NCBI RefSeq assembly: GCF_002086735.1
Contig: NZ_MVIJ01000015.1
Location: 58,386-122,385, forward strand
Length of the DNA stretch: 64,000 nt
Source of the DNA: Mycobacterium scrofulaceum
GTDB taxonomy: Bacteria > Actinomycetota > Actinomycetes > Mycobacteriales > Mycobacteriaceae
Direction of reading: 5' to 3'
Positions 35,017 through 44,626 of the stretch are shown here, piece after piece (within the stretch, counting starts at the first letter, position 1; every line of letters starts with the position of its first letter). Made by a program: the position numbers and the translations under genes. A model generated the notes under the pieces. It searched no databases and was not told where the DNA came from. It worked only from the letters and a program-made list of their open reading frames with translations.

Positions 35017-35834
35017 TGGGCGGCGACCTCTATCTGGGCTACCGCGACGACGACGCGCAGACCCCGTTCGGCAAGTTCTTCACGCCCGAGATGGCGCCGT
35101 TGCCACGCCATGTCGTCGCGGCCCTGGAACACGGGCCGCAGGGCGCCATGGCGCTGCCGGCTTTCGACGACGGCGCGCGCGTCGCCGAGGACGGCTACCA
35201 GCAGACCGAGAATGGCTACGGCGTCCTCGACGACGGCGGCTATCAGGTGTCGGTTCGCACCGACATGCCCGGCGTCACCCCCGCGATGTGGTCGTGGTGG
35301 TTCGGCTGGCACGGGTGCGACACCCGCCGGTACAAGCTGTGGCATCCGCGGGCCCATCTGTGCGCCGCCTGGAAGGACGGCTCGGATGCTGAGGATGCGG
35401 GGCGCCGGGGCGCGCGGCGTTACGTCGGCCGCTGGTCGCTGATCAGCGAGTACATCGGTTCGGCGATGCTCAATGGTGCCATCCAATTCGTCGACCCGGC
35501 GACGATGGGCTGCCCGCCCGACAGCGACCGCGCGGTGGCGATCTGTGCCCGGCTGGGCTCGAGCGAGGCTCCGGTGGACGTCGGATGGTTCATCCACCAC
35601 GTCCGGTCGACACCGGGCGGGGCCGAGATGCGGTCACGGTTCTGGATGGGTGGGCGGCACATCGCCGTGCGCAACGTGCCCGGCGTCGCCTCGCGGGCCG
35701 TGCGTCCGGTCGCCGCGCGGATGCTCGGCAACGCCGAGACCAACGCCCGCAACCTGATGGTGCATTGCGCCCAGGAGATGAATCACCTGGCCGGCTTCCT
35801 GCCGGAGCTCTATGCGGCCTTCGGCGACGAATAA
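35016..35834 (+). CDS. DAPG/phloretin hydrolase (PhiG-like) protein
   Basis: The 272-residue protein resembles the DAPG-hydrolase PhlG/phloretin hydrolase family. Candidates for the zinc site are the acidic and histidine residues around FGWHGCDTRRYKLWHPRAH, IHHVRSTPGG and the C-terminal HCAQEMNHLAGFLPELY. Known members hydrolyse C-C bonds between an aromatic ring and an acyl group. It is translationally coupled to the flavoprotein gene. The natural substrate here is unknown; a phloroglucinol-type polyketide is one possibility. Confidence 0.75.
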   Translation: MGGDLYLGYRDDDAQTPFGKFFTPEMAPLPRHVVAALEHGPQGAMALPAFDDGARVAEDGYQQTENGYGVLDDGGYQVSVRTDMPGVTPAMWSWWFGWHGCDTRRYKLWHPRAHLCAAWKDGSDAEDAGRRGARRYVGRWSLISEYIGSAMLNGAIQFVDPATMGCPPDSDRAVAICARLGSSEAPVDVGWFIHHVRSTPGGAEMRSRFWMGGRHIAVRNVPGVASRAVRPVAARMLGNAETNARNLMVHCAQEMNHLAGFLPELYAAFGDE

Positions 35835-35857
35835 TCGCTCGCGCGAGATTCAGGTGG

Positions 35858-37609
35858 TCAGGCGGGCGGGAGCTGAGGCGGGCCCCCGGGTGAATCCAGC
35901 TCGGCCGGTCGCTCGCGCCGGGGCAATTTCGGATCGTCGCGCCCGGAGCCGGCCAGCGAGGGGCCGCGGTGTTCTCGCCCGCCCACCTGCCGGCGGCTTG
36001 CCGCCGCACGGCCGACGCGCGACGATCTGACGAATTCCGCTTCGGGGGAAGGGGATTCATCGTCCGACGCCGCTGGCGCGGGGCGCTCACCGCCGGAGCT
36101 CTCGGCGTCGAACGTCACCTTGTGGGTGCGCCGCAGCGAGAACGTGATCTCCTCGACCTCTTCGAAGACGTGACGCGCGGTGCGCAGCGGTGCGGTCGTG
36201 GTGCCGATCACCCGGCCCACGAACGGCGGCACCAGCGGGCGGATCCACCGCGCCGCGGCCTTGGTGGCGTCCGGGATCGACGGGATCAGCGAAGCGCCAC
36301 CCTCCCCGCGCGGCTCGACCCCGCGCGCGACGGGCGCCGGCAGGTTCTCCACCTCGTCGGCCGGCGCCGGGGCGGGCAGCCCGACGGCCGCGCGACTCGC
36401 GGCCTCGGCCTCCGCGGCGATCGGCAGGTAGATGTCCTCCTCGACCTGCTCGAAGGCGCGCTGCGACGGCGCCTGGACGGGGAGATCGAAAGCCTCCACG
36501 ATTCGCCGGCGTTGTTGCTCGCGGTCGATCTCCGTCTGGGCCTCGATGGCAAGGCGGGCCTGGGTGAGTTGGTGCTCGGCCCACATGATCTCGGCCTCGC
36601 GGCGGACCTCGGCCCGCTTGATCGCGATCGCGGTGTCGGCCTCGAGTTCCGCGCGTTCGCGCTCGGCGCGGGCCGCCGCGCGGCGATCGTGGGTGGTCTC
36701 ACCGCGCCACCGCCCCAGGATCAGGGGCAGCAGGTAGAGCAGCACGCAGAACGCGATCGTCAGCAGCCGCAGCGTCAGGGCGCCGGCGTCAGCGGAGGTC
36801 AGGTCGTTCATCGCGACCCAGCGCGCGCCGAGGCCGTGATCGGCGTCCGCGACCACCCGGTGGCGTGCCATGGCGAGTTCCTGGTCCTGGCGGGAGATCG
36901 TGGCGTCCAGCGCGGGGGCCTGGCGGTCGCGGGCGGCCAGCGCATCGTCCAGTTCGCGCTGGGCGTCCGCGAGAAGCTCGTTGGCCGTGCGTGATTCGGG
37001 CCCCGCCCCGGGCACTCCGGTGATGCGGGTCTGCGGGCAGGCCGGGCTCGGGTGGTATTCGCAGCGCGCGACGACCAGGGCCTGGTCCTGCTGCTGGTGG
37101 GCCCGGTCGACGGCGCGGTCGAGCGCCGCGCGCGCGTCCCGGGTCTGTTGCAGGGACGCCGACGCCTGCGCGACCGCCGGGGCCGAGGCGGCGTTGCGCA
37201 GGGCGCGTTCGTCCAGACGGTGGTCGATCGAGCCCGCGAGCAGGACGGTGGCGGCCAGCTCGCCGACGACGACGCCGAGGGCGGTCGCGACCAGGGTGCG
37301 CGCTCCGACGCCGGCCCGCCCGCGCGGGGACCCGGAAGCCGTCGCGCGGGTGACCGCGCCGACCAGCACGCCGAACACCAGCGTCAGCGGGATGACGGAA
37401 GCGAGCGGCCAGCGAGCGGACTCGCTCACCGCCAGGATCGCGACGAGCCAGGCGAGCACCGCCCCTGCCAGCACCACGGCGCCGGTGAGGGCATGGGTGG
37501 ACCGCTCGTGGCGCTCACCCAGCTCGCGCCATTGCCCGCCGCCGAGCCAGGTGAGCAGGGCCGCGGGCCATAGGGCCGAGCGCTGCTCGGTAGCTTCCCG
37601 GGCGCACAT
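35858..37609 (-). CDS. DUF4407 membrane protein
   Basis: The 583-residue protein has membrane segments near residues 40-70, 100-125 and 265-290. Two long Arg/Glu/Ala-rich helical stretches may form coiled coils (about residues 135-240 and 300-390), and the C-terminal tail is basic and proline-rich. The pattern fits DUF4407. GGAGGT seven bases before the ATG at 37607-37609 sets the start; the frame is open to a GTG at 37693. Its role is unknown. Confidence 0.75.
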   Translation of the reverse strand: MCAREATEQRSALWPAALLTWLGGGQWRELGERHERSTHALTGAVVLAGAVLAWLVAILAVSESARWPLASVIPLTLVFGVLVGAVTRATASGSPRGRAGVGARTLVATALGVVVGELAATVLLAGSIDHRLDERALRNAASAPAVAQASASLQQTRDARAALDRAVDRAHQQQDQALVVARCEYHPSPACPQTRITGVPGAGPESRTANELLADAQRELDDALAARDRQAPALDATISRQDQELAMARHRVVADADHGLGARWVAMNDLTSADAGALTLRLLTIAFCVLLYLLPLILGRWRGETTHDRRAAARAERERAELEADTAIAIKRAEVRREAEIMWAEHQLTQARLAIEAQTEIDREQQRRRIVEAFDLPVQAPSQRAFEQVEEDIYLPIAAEAEAASRAAVGLPAPAPADEVENLPAPVARGVEPRGEGGASLIPSIPDATKAAARWIRPLVPPFVGRVIGTTTAPLRTARHVFEEVEEITFSLRRTHKVTFDAESSGGERPAPAASDDESPSPEAEFVRSSRVGRAAASRRQVGGREHRGPSLAGSGRDDPKLPRRERPAELDSPGGPPQLPPA

Positions 37610-37805
37610 CAAAAACACCTCCCAATCCACCAAGCGTCCCAGGCCACCGCCCGCCGCATCGAATCGAAGGCCCCCGCGTGTGGCGTGCCTCACACGGCGA
37701 CCGGGTCTTGGCGAGGCCGGCGGGGAATCGTGGCGGACGCGGATTTCCAGCGACGCGGTCGGATCAGCGACGGTTCCGGCGGCCGGCGTGAGACGGTATA
37801 AGCCT

Positions 37806-38363
37806 ATGGAGATTCACGATTATGTCACCTACGAAGAGTTCGGTCGCAGGTTCTTCGAGGTCGCGGTCACGCCCGAGCGGGTCGCCGCCGCGTTCGCCGA
37901 CATCGCCGGCAACGAGTTCGCCATGGAGCCCATCGCGCAGGGACCCGGCGGGATCGCCAAGGTCAGCGCCAACGTGAAGATCCACGAGCCCAAAGTCACC
38001 CGCCGCCTAGGCGACAGCATCACGTTCGTCATACACATCCCGCTGTCGATCGATTTGCTGCTGGACCTTCGGCTCGACAAGCAGCGGTTCGTCGTATCCG
38101 GGGATATCGCGCTGCGGGCCACGGCGCGAGCCGCCGAGCCGCTGCTGCTGATCGTCGACGTCTCCAAGCCGCGCCCCTCCGACATCACCGTCAACGTGTC
38201 GTCGAAGTCCTTCCGCGGCGAGGTGTTGCGCATCCTCGCGGGTGTCGACGGCGAGATCCGCCGGTTCGTCGCCCAGTACGTCGCCGAGGAGATCGACGCG
38301 CCCCAGTCGCAAGCCGCGCAGATCATCGACGTGGCGCAGCAATTGCAGGAGGCCTGGCCCTAG
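37806..38363 (+). CDS. Conserved hypothetical protein (possible START/SRPBCC-like fold)
   Basis: The 185-residue protein has alternating strand-like segments (EVAVTPERVAAAF, GIAKVSANVKIHEP, ITFVIHIPLSIDLLLDLRL) and a C-terminal helix (IRRFVAQYVAEEIDA). This could be an SRPBCC/START-like lipid-binding fold, but I cannot name the family. The ATG at 37806 follows a TATAAG sequence that may belong to the promoter. An SRPBCC gene lies downstream in the same direction. Confidence 0.6.
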   Translation: MEIHDYVTYEEFGRRFFEVAVTPERVAAAFADIAGNEFAMEPIAQGPGGIAKVSANVKIHEPKVTRRLGDSITFVIHIPLSIDLLLDLRLDKQRFVVSGDIALRATARAAEPLLLIVDVSKPRPSDITVNVSSKSFRGEVLRILAGVDGEIRRFVAQYVAEEIDAPQSQAAQIIDVAQQLQEAWP

Positions 38364-38483
38364 GGCCAGGCTTGACGCATAGCCCCGCCCGTCCGCGGGT
38401 ACTCAGTGCGCGTTGCGCGCCGGTCGCCCGTGCTGCCGTGCCGGCGCCCGCGGCAATCATCGTCTGGGGAGGAGCGGGGAGAC

Positions 38484-38912
38484 TTGGCACGTGTGGATGT
38501 CTCGGTGTCGTCGAAGGTAGATCCGGAGGCCGCCTGGAAGCTGGCGTCGGACCTGGGCCGATTCGACGAGTGGATGACGATTTTCGCCGGGTGGCGCGGC
38601 CCCGTCCCCGACAAGATCGAGGAGGGGACGTGCGTTTCCTCGTGCGTGAAGGTCAAGGGTTTCCGCAACGTCATCCACTGGACGGTCACCCGCTACGACG
38701 AACCGAAAGCGATTGAGCTGCAAGGCCGCGGCCGCGGTGGGATTCGCCTCGGGGTGGCGATGACGGTCACGGGCGAGGATCCCGGAACCGATTTTCATCT
38801 CACCGCGGACCTGCGGGGCGGGCTGCTCAGCGGGCCGATCGGGGGACTGGTGGCCCGGGTGCTGCGCTCCGACGTGGAGAAGTCGGTGAAGAACCTGGCC
38901 GCCCTGCAATAG
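38484..38912 (+). CDS. SRPBCC-family (polyketide cyclase/START-like) protein
   Basis: The 142-residue protein shows the SRPBCC pattern: VDVSVSSKVDPEAAWKLASDLGRFDEWM, then VKGFRNVIHWTVTRYDEP and a long C-terminal helix SDVEKSVKNLAAL. The family forms a hydrophobic cavity for lipids or polyketides; several mycobacterial members are toxin-like or of unknown role. I use the TTG at 38484, with GGGGA upstream; GTG at 38493 is an alternative. It follows the hypothetical gene by 120 bp. Confidence 0.75.
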   Translation: MARVDVSVSSKVDPEAAWKLASDLGRFDEWMTIFAGWRGPVPDKIEEGTCVSSCVKVKGFRNVIHWTVTRYDEPKAIELQGRGRGGIRLGVAMTVTGEDPGTDFHLTADLRGGLLSGPIGGLVARVLRSDVEKSVKNLAALQ

Positions 38913-39036
38913 CGACTGCGGGACGCGAGAGCGCTACCGCGCCGCGTGACCGAGCGGCCAGTCCCGTTACGCATCGCGAATCCGCCTGCGGTCCATGGCA
39001 AGCCAGGCCAGGCCGGGCCCGGACGCGGGGGTCTCC

Positions 39037-40872
39037 TTACAGGGTCTGGTGTCGCCCGAAGTACTTGTGGTCCTCGCTGTAACCGCCGTAACCGCTACCG
39101 ATGTCGCGGTAGTCGGCGACGAACTCGATGCCCTTGATCCACTTGACGAGCTTGAACCCGTGCTGCAGTTCGTTGCGCAGGCGCAGCGGTCTGCCGTGCA
39201 TGTAGGGGAGGGGCTGATCGTTCATCTTGTAGGCGAGCATCGTCATGTGGTGGTCCATCTGCCCGATGTGGTGGGCGTTGTAATAGATGCCCCCCGTCGC
39301 GCCCAGGCCCATCGAGTAGAACACCGCCCATTTGGCTTCCGGCAGCGGCTTGACGATGTCCATGATCGTCTTCATCTGCACGCCACCCCATTTGGCGACG
39401 CCCGACCAGGCCTGGATGCAGAAGTGCTGGCTGATCTGCTCGTGGTAGGGCAGCGCCATCAAGTCCTCGAGCGAGAACTCCATCGGGTGCTCGACGAGGC
39501 CGTAAACCTTCAGCCGCCAGTCCTTGAAGTCGTTGGCTTCCAGCTCTTTGTACTCGACGGTCTCCGGCAGTCGGCCGTTGCGCCAGTGGTGCGGCGAGAT
39601 GTCTTTTTCCGTGAAGGCGCCGGGCTTGGGGTCGAGCTGTTCGAGCATGCGCTGGAACGGGCCGACGAGCGCGTACCCCACCCGCTGAATGACGCGCGGG
39701 TGACGAATCGTGAAGGGAGTGGCCCAAACCCATGCGATCGTCGTCAGCACCATGGCCGCCGCGAAGATTCCGAAGCCCACCCAGCTGTTGTCGTCGCGGG
39801 AGGCGAACATGTGGTTGAGGTTTCGCAGCGCGTTGGTCGTCAGCACCATCGTGACGTGGACCAGGATGAAGAACAGGAAGTAGACCAGCACGACGAAATG
39901 CAGCGACCGCGCGTGCTGGATGCTCAACCGCTTGCTGAGCCAGTGCACGCGCTGCGAGAGCGCGGGCGACATTCCCAACCCGGTGATCAACGCCGCGGGC
40001 GCGGCGATGAACACCGTGGTGAAGTAGGCCAGCAACTGCAGGCCGTTGTAGGCGACCCACCCGTTGTCGGTCGGCCAGTCCAGCGACAGGTACTGGATGG
40101 CCACCGATGCCGCGTTTCCGAAGACGTCCCAGCTCGTCGGCACGATGTGCCGCCACTGGCCGGTGGCGAACAGCAGCACGTAGAAGACCGCCCCGTTGAC
40201 GAGCCACAGCACGTCCACGCCGAGGTGCCACCAGCGGGCCAGCCCGATCGAGTGCCGGAACCCGGGCAGCCCCAACTGCGGTGGCAGGGCGACGGTGTCG
40301 GCGTTGGCGGTCCACAGCTCGTCGTCGGGTACCGGCGGGCCCACCCGCAGCCACTCGTCCTTACCGGGGGTGGCGTTGCGGCTGAAGTAGAGCCGGGGGT
40401 GGTCGCAGAGGATCTGGATCCCCGTCCTGATGATGAACATCATCATGAAGAGGTTGAAGAAGTGCGTCCATCCGATCCACGCCGGCAGGCCGGGGGTGAC
40501 GCCGGCGCTGTCCGTCCCGGGATAGCGCTGAATGAACGACTGGACGGCCGGCATGTTGTGCAGACCTTTGCCGACGGCCACCCCGGCGATCAGCATGGCA
40601 AAGCCGATGGGGATCAGCCAGAGCAGGTTGAACCACCGGTCGCGGCCGATGCGCAGCTTCGGCGCGGTCGCCCGTCGGGTGAGATCGAAGCCGCCGCCAT
40701 AGGTTTCGACGTCGATGACGTCTTCGGCGGTGTGAATCTCGCTGCGGTAATCCGGTGGGGACTCCAGCGGAGTGCCCACTGCCAGTGTCGATGCGTTCCC
40801 GTTCGGTGCCGCGCGTCGTTCGGTGGTCGCGGCGGGATCGACGTTCACGCTCCGATGTTCGGTGTTCGTCAC
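39037..40872 (-). CDS. Cytochrome b-like membrane domain fused to molybdopterin (sulfite-oxidase-fold) domain
   Basis: The 611-residue protein combines about six membrane segments (roughly residues 80-380) with a C-terminal molybdopterin domain. His residues in the membrane part (GWTHFFN, ARWWHLGVD, RSLHFVV, ILVHVTM) could bind haem b. Cys485 in QHFCIQAWSG is the expected molybdenum ligand of the sulfite oxidase/MsrP fold. The layout resembles a fusion of MsrQ-like and MsrP-like functions, or mycobacterial Rv0218-type proteins. The active domain appears C-terminal, and no Tat signal is evident. The start is GTG. Confidence 0.8.
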   Translation of the reverse strand: MTNTEHRSVNVDPAATTERRAAPNGNASTLAVGTPLESPPDYRSEIHTAEDVIDVETYGGGFDLTRRATAPKLRIGRDRWFNLLWLIPIGFAMLIAGVAVGKGLHNMPAVQSFIQRYPGTDSAGVTPGLPAWIGWTHFFNLFMMMFIIRTGIQILCDHPRLYFSRNATPGKDEWLRVGPPVPDDELWTANADTVALPPQLGLPGFRHSIGLARWWHLGVDVLWLVNGAVFYVLLFATGQWRHIVPTSWDVFGNAASVAIQYLSLDWPTDNGWVAYNGLQLLAYFTTVFIAAPAALITGLGMSPALSQRVHWLSKRLSIQHARSLHFVVLVYFLFFILVHVTMVLTTNALRNLNHMFASRDDNSWVGFGIFAAAMVLTTIAWVWATPFTIRHPRVIQRVGYALVGPFQRMLEQLDPKPGAFTEKDISPHHWRNGRLPETVEYKELEANDFKDWRLKVYGLVEHPMEFSLEDLMALPYHEQISQHFCIQAWSGVAKWGGVQMKTIMDIVKPLPEAKWAVFYSMGLGATGGIYYNAHHIGQMDHHMTMLAYKMNDQPLPYMHGRPLRLRNELQHGFKLVKWIKGIEFVADYRDIGSGYGGYSEDHKYFGRHQTL

Positions 40873-41102
40873 GCGGCCGAAAATACACGGATCGACTTGT
40901 ATAAATTGGACACGATCAGGAAGAAATACGCGGCTGGCGGGCCCGTTCGGACCGGTCGCACGCGGCTTCGGTGGGGAACCGGCAAAACTCGCCGGGGACC
41001 CGGTGGTGGTAACCGCAACTGCTCAACAAACCGCCCATTCGCTACGCAGATTCGGATCATGGGCGGTCGCTGTGAGTTTGCGCAAAGTCTTCTGCGAGTC
41101 CG

Positions 41103-41570
41103 CTAGATCGCGTCGTGCGGTCGCAGTCGGCGGGCCGAACGGATCTCAACGGCGTTGATAGTCAGCGTCCGGCGGCCGATCCGCCAGCGGTCGGTCAACT
41201 CGTACTCGTCGTCGTAGCGCAGATGCCACACCACGTCGACGATCTCGCCGTCGCGCCGATCCCAGTGGTGCGCGATGCACGCAACGCGCCCGCGTGCGGC
41301 GCCCGGCGCGCCGGCCCGGTCGTACACCTCGCCGACGATGGCGTGTTCGGTGCGGGCGACGGTCCCGACGGCGGAGACGGCGGCCGCGATGGCGTCCCGG
41401 CCCCCGTGTGAATGGATCGGTTCCAGCGCCTTGGGCGGCTCGGGCACCCTCAGCACCGCCGTTGTGGTGAACAGCGCTGCCACGGAATCGAATTGGCGTT
41501 CGTCCACGAGCGCGGCGTACCGGTGCACCAAGTCGCTGAGCGCGGCGCGCTCTTCGGCCGAGATGGTCAT
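41103..41570 (-). CDS. SnoaL/NTF2-like protein
   Basis: The 155-residue protein begins with an NTF2-type helical hairpin (LSDLVHRYAALVDERQFDSVAALF) and has a C-terminal beta segment (HLRYDDEYELTDRWRIGRRTL) common in SnoaL-like ring-oxidation or isomerase proteins. It lies 7 bp after the LLM oxidoreductase gene and is probably co-transcribed with it and with malQ. The reaction is unknown. Confidence 0.7.
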   Translation of the reverse strand: MTISAEERAALSDLVHRYAALVDERQFDSVAALFTTTAVLRVPEPPKALEPIHSHGGRDAIAAAVSAVGTVARTEHAIVGEVYDRAGAPGAARGRVACIAHHWDRRDGEIVDVVWHLRYDDEYELTDRWRIGRRTLTINAVEIRSARRLRPHDAI

Positions 41571-41577
41571 GGGTGGG

Positions 41578-42459
41578 TCACGAGACCAAGGCCAGCCGCT
41601 GCGCGCACGCGGACAGCACGTCCTTGGCCTGCTCGATGTCCGTGGTCGCCGGCATGGCCAGCACCAGCCGGTCGGCGCCCTGATCGGCGAGGCCGTCCGC
41701 GCGGTCGGCGTCGATCTTGTTAACCGCGTGGCCCAAGGACACTTCCAGGGTTGCCGGGTCTCGCCCCGCCGCGGACGCCTCGTCGCGCATCACCGAGATC
41801 AGTTCCGCCAGTCCTGGCCCGGTGACGCCGAGCGGCTGGAAGCCGTCGCCGAGACGCCCCGCGCGGCGCGCGGCCGCTCGGCTATGGCCGCCGATATGTA
41901 TGGGAAGTTGTGCGCCGGCAACGGGTTTGGGGTAACACATCACGTTGTCGAATGTGAAGAACTCGCCGTGGTACGACGCCCCGTGCGGATGGTCGGCCCA
42001 CAGCGTCCGCAAGACGTCCACCTGCTCGTCGGCGCGCGTGCCGCGGCGGTCGAAGTCCGCGCCGCACGCCTCGAGTTCCTCCTTGAGCCAGCCCACGCCC
42101 ACGCACAGCCGCAGCCGGCCCCCGGACAGGGCGTCCACGGTGGCGGCCCGCTTGGCGAGCACCACCGGATGGTGGTTGGGCAGCACCAACACGCCGGTGG
42201 CCAGCCCGAGGGTGGTGGTGCGGCCGGCCAGGAAGGCCAGCAGATCGAGCGGATCGGGGATGGGACAGTCGGCGGCCAGCCCCACCCGCCCGGAGCTGTC
42301 GTACGGGTAGACGCTGTCGTAGCGGGTGACCAGCACGGTGTGCTCGACGACGACGACCGACTCGAACCCGCATCGCTCCAGGTGAAGCGCGAAGGCCGCC
42401 ATCCACTCCGGGTCGGCGGTGACGCCGTCGCCGACCGGTGCCACGACTGAGACCTTCAT
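41578..42459 (-). CDS. LLM-class F420-dependent (luciferase-like) oxidoreductase
   Basis: The 293-residue protein has the luciferase-like TIM-barrel signatures: FESVVVVEHTVL, LATGVLVLPNHHPVVLAKRAATVDALSGGRL, GVGWLKEE and PIHIGGHSRAAARRAGRLGDGF. Mycobacterial relatives use F420H2. The start at the ATG 42457-42459 is four bases from the malQ stop. It is part of a minus-strand group with malQ upstream and the SnoaL-like gene downstream. The substrate is unknown. Confidence 0.85.
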   Translation of the reverse strand: MKVSVVAPVGDGVTADPEWMAAFALHLERCGFESVVVVEHTVLVTRYDSVYPYDSSGRVGLAADCPIPDPLDLLAFLAGRTTTLGLATGVLVLPNHHPVVLAKRAATVDALSGGRLRLCVGVGWLKEELEACGADFDRRGTRADEQVDVLRTLWADHPHGASYHGEFFTFDNVMCYPKPVAGAQLPIHIGGHSRAAARRAGRLGDGFQPLGVTGPGLAELISVMRDEASAAGRDPATLEVSLGHAVNKIDADRADGLADQGADRLVLAMPATTDIEQAKDVLSACAQRLALVS

Positions 42460-42463
42460 GGCC

Positions 42464-44626
42464 TCAAAAGCTAACAGGCGCCGTCTCGACGGCCGCGGGC
42501 GCGATCGCGCCGCGCACCGCCTCGGCCAGGGTGGCGGCCCGGGCATCGGTGAACAGGTCCTCGAGCAACACCGGGCGCCCGTCGGGACCGGTCAGCGGTA
42601 CCCGCCAGTTGGGGTATTCGTCGGTGGTGCCGGGCTGATTCTGGGTTCGGCAATCACCCACCGCGTCGGTCAGCGCCACGCCCAGCAGCCGTGACGGCGT
42701 CCGGCCCAGATACCGGTACAGGGCGAGCACGACGCTTTCCGCGTCCCCCTGGCCTTCCTCGAGCAACCCGACCCGGCGCAACTCGGCCATCCACGCCGCC
42801 AGCTCCGCCCGGCTGGAGGCGAGCTCGTCCTCGGCGGGACGGGTCAGCAAGCCCAGGGACTCGCGCAGGCGCACGTGCTCGCCGGCCAGGTAGCCGGCCG
42901 TCGGCGGCAGATCGTGGGTGGTCACCGAGGACAGGCAGTACTCGCGCCAGCGCTCGGCCGGCAGGGGGCCGCCGTTTCCGTCGCGGTCGAGCTCGAACCA
43001 GAGGATCGACGTGCCGAGCAAGCCGCGCAACATCAGGTAGTCGCGCACCCACGGTTCCACCGTGCCGAGATCCTCGCCGACGACCACCGCCCCCGCGCGG
43101 TGCGCCTCCAGGGCGACGATGCCGATCATCGCCTCGTGGTCGTATCGCACGTAGGTGCCGTCGGTGGGTGCCGCGCCCCGCGGGATCCACCACAGCCGGA
43201 ACAATCCGATGATGTGGTCGATGCGCACGCCGCCGGAGTGCCGCAACACCGCACGGATGAGAGCCCGGAACGGCCGATACTCCTCGTCGTCGAGGCGGTC
43301 GGGCCGCCACGGCGGCTGCGACCAGTCCTGGCCGAGCTGGTTGAACTCGTCGGGCGGCGCGCCGGCGGTGACGCCCAGCGCCAACACGTCCTGCAAGGCC
43401 CACGCGTCGGCGCCGTTGGGATGCACTCCGACGGCCAGGTCGTGCATCACGCCCAGTGCCATGCCGGCCCGCACCGCCCGGGACTGCGCGGCGGCGAGTT
43501 GCTCGTCGAGCTGCCACTGCAGCCACCGGTGGAAGTCGACCGCTTCCCGATGCTCGGCGATGAAGGCCGCGACGCCGGGTGCGTGGGGATGCCGTAGCGA
43601 TTCCGGCCAGGAATGCCAGTCGTCACCGTGCTTCTCGGCCAGCGCGCACCAGGTCGCGAAGTCGTCGAGCGCGCGCCCCTCCCGGCTGCGGAAGGCCTCG
43701 TAGGACAGCTCCCGTCCCGCCGACCGCGGCACCCGGTGCAGCAGCTCGAGCGCGGCGCGCTTCGCCGCCCACGCGCCGTCGCGGTCGATGGCGTCGCGCC
43801 GGGCGGCTTTGAGTTGCACCTCGGAGCGCAGCCGCCGCACCCGGCTGCGCTTGGGCAGCTCGGCGAGTTCGGGAATGGCCTCGACCCGCAGGTAAATCGG
43901 GTTGACGAAGCGCCGCGACGTCGGCAGGTAGGGGGACGGCTCCATGGGCCGCGTCGGCGCGGCCGCGTGCAGCGGATTGACCAATACATAGTCGGCGCCG
44001 TGCCGCGACGCCGACCACACCGCCAGGTCGGTCAGGTCGGTCAGGTCGCCGACCCCCCACGACTGTCGGGACCGCACGCTGTAGAGCTGGGCGGCCAGCC
44101 CCCAGCCCCGCCGGGCTCCCAGCCGCTCCGGCAGTCCGAGCCAGTCCGGCGTCATGATCAGGGCGGTGCTGGTTTCCTCACCGCCGGAGCGCAGATGCAC
44201 CCGGTGGTAGCCCAGCGGCAGGTCGCCCGGCAGGACGAAGCTGGCCTCGCCGACCCAGCGTCCGTCCAGGTCGAACGGCGGGGTGAAATTGTCCACCTGC
44301 TGGATGCCGCCGCGCACGGTGCCGTCCTCCAGCTGCAACCAGACCTCGGCGGGGTCGCCGTGGGTCACATGCACCCAGAACCGGGTCTGCTCGCCGGTGC
44401 GGCCGACGATGGTCGGCGGCAACCGGCGGGCCCAACGTGCCCGCAGCTTCGCGGTCAGGGCCAGGTTGCGTTCCTGCTCGCTGCCCGCCGCCACCCCGAG
44501 CGCGGCCAATACGGCCACCAGCGTCGTCGGCGAGACCGGCACCCGCCGCCCGGTCCAGTCCTCGTATTCGGTCGCGATGCCGTATCGCCTGGCAAGTTCG
44601 ACCAGCGACGGCGCGAGCTCACTCAT
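42464..44626 (-). CDS. malQ: 4-alpha-glucanotransferase MalQ
   Basis: The 720-residue protein is a glycoside hydrolase family 77 amylomaltase. Characteristic segments are YSVRSRQSWGVGDLTDL, PSPYLPTSRRFVNPIYL, VRIDHIIGLFRLWWIP (catalytic Asp), VVGEDLGTVEP (acid/base Glu) and SVTTHDLPPTAGY. It disproportionates maltodextrins. MSELAPSLVELARRYG corresponds to the N-terminus of M. tuberculosis MalQ, so I start at 44626 (a preceding ATG at 44635 exists). As in M. tuberculosis it is divergent from eccB5. Confidence 0.93.
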   Translation of the reverse strand: MSELAPSLVELARRYGIATEYEDWTGRRVPVSPTTLVAVLAALGVAAGSEQERNLALTAKLRARWARRLPPTIVGRTGEQTRFWVHVTHGDPAEVWLQLEDGTVRGGIQQVDNFTPPFDLDGRWVGEASFVLPGDLPLGYHRVHLRSGGEETSTALIMTPDWLGLPERLGARRGWGLAAQLYSVRSRQSWGVGDLTDLTDLAVWSASRHGADYVLVNPLHAAAPTRPMEPSPYLPTSRRFVNPIYLRVEAIPELAELPKRSRVRRLRSEVQLKAARRDAIDRDGAWAAKRAALELLHRVPRSAGRELSYEAFRSREGRALDDFATWCALAEKHGDDWHSWPESLRHPHAPGVAAFIAEHREAVDFHRWLQWQLDEQLAAAQSRAVRAGMALGVMHDLAVGVHPNGADAWALQDVLALGVTAGAPPDEFNQLGQDWSQPPWRPDRLDDEEYRPFRALIRAVLRHSGGVRIDHIIGLFRLWWIPRGAAPTDGTYVRYDHEAMIGIVALEAHRAGAVVVGEDLGTVEPWVRDYLMLRGLLGTSILWFELDRDGNGGPLPAERWREYCLSSVTTHDLPPTAGYLAGEHVRLRESLGLLTRPAEDELASSRAELAAWMAELRRVGLLEEGQGDAESVVLALYRYLGRTPSRLLGVALTDAVGDCRTQNQPGTTDEYPNWRVPLTGPDGRPVLLEDLFTDARAATLAEAVRGAIAPAAVETAPVSF

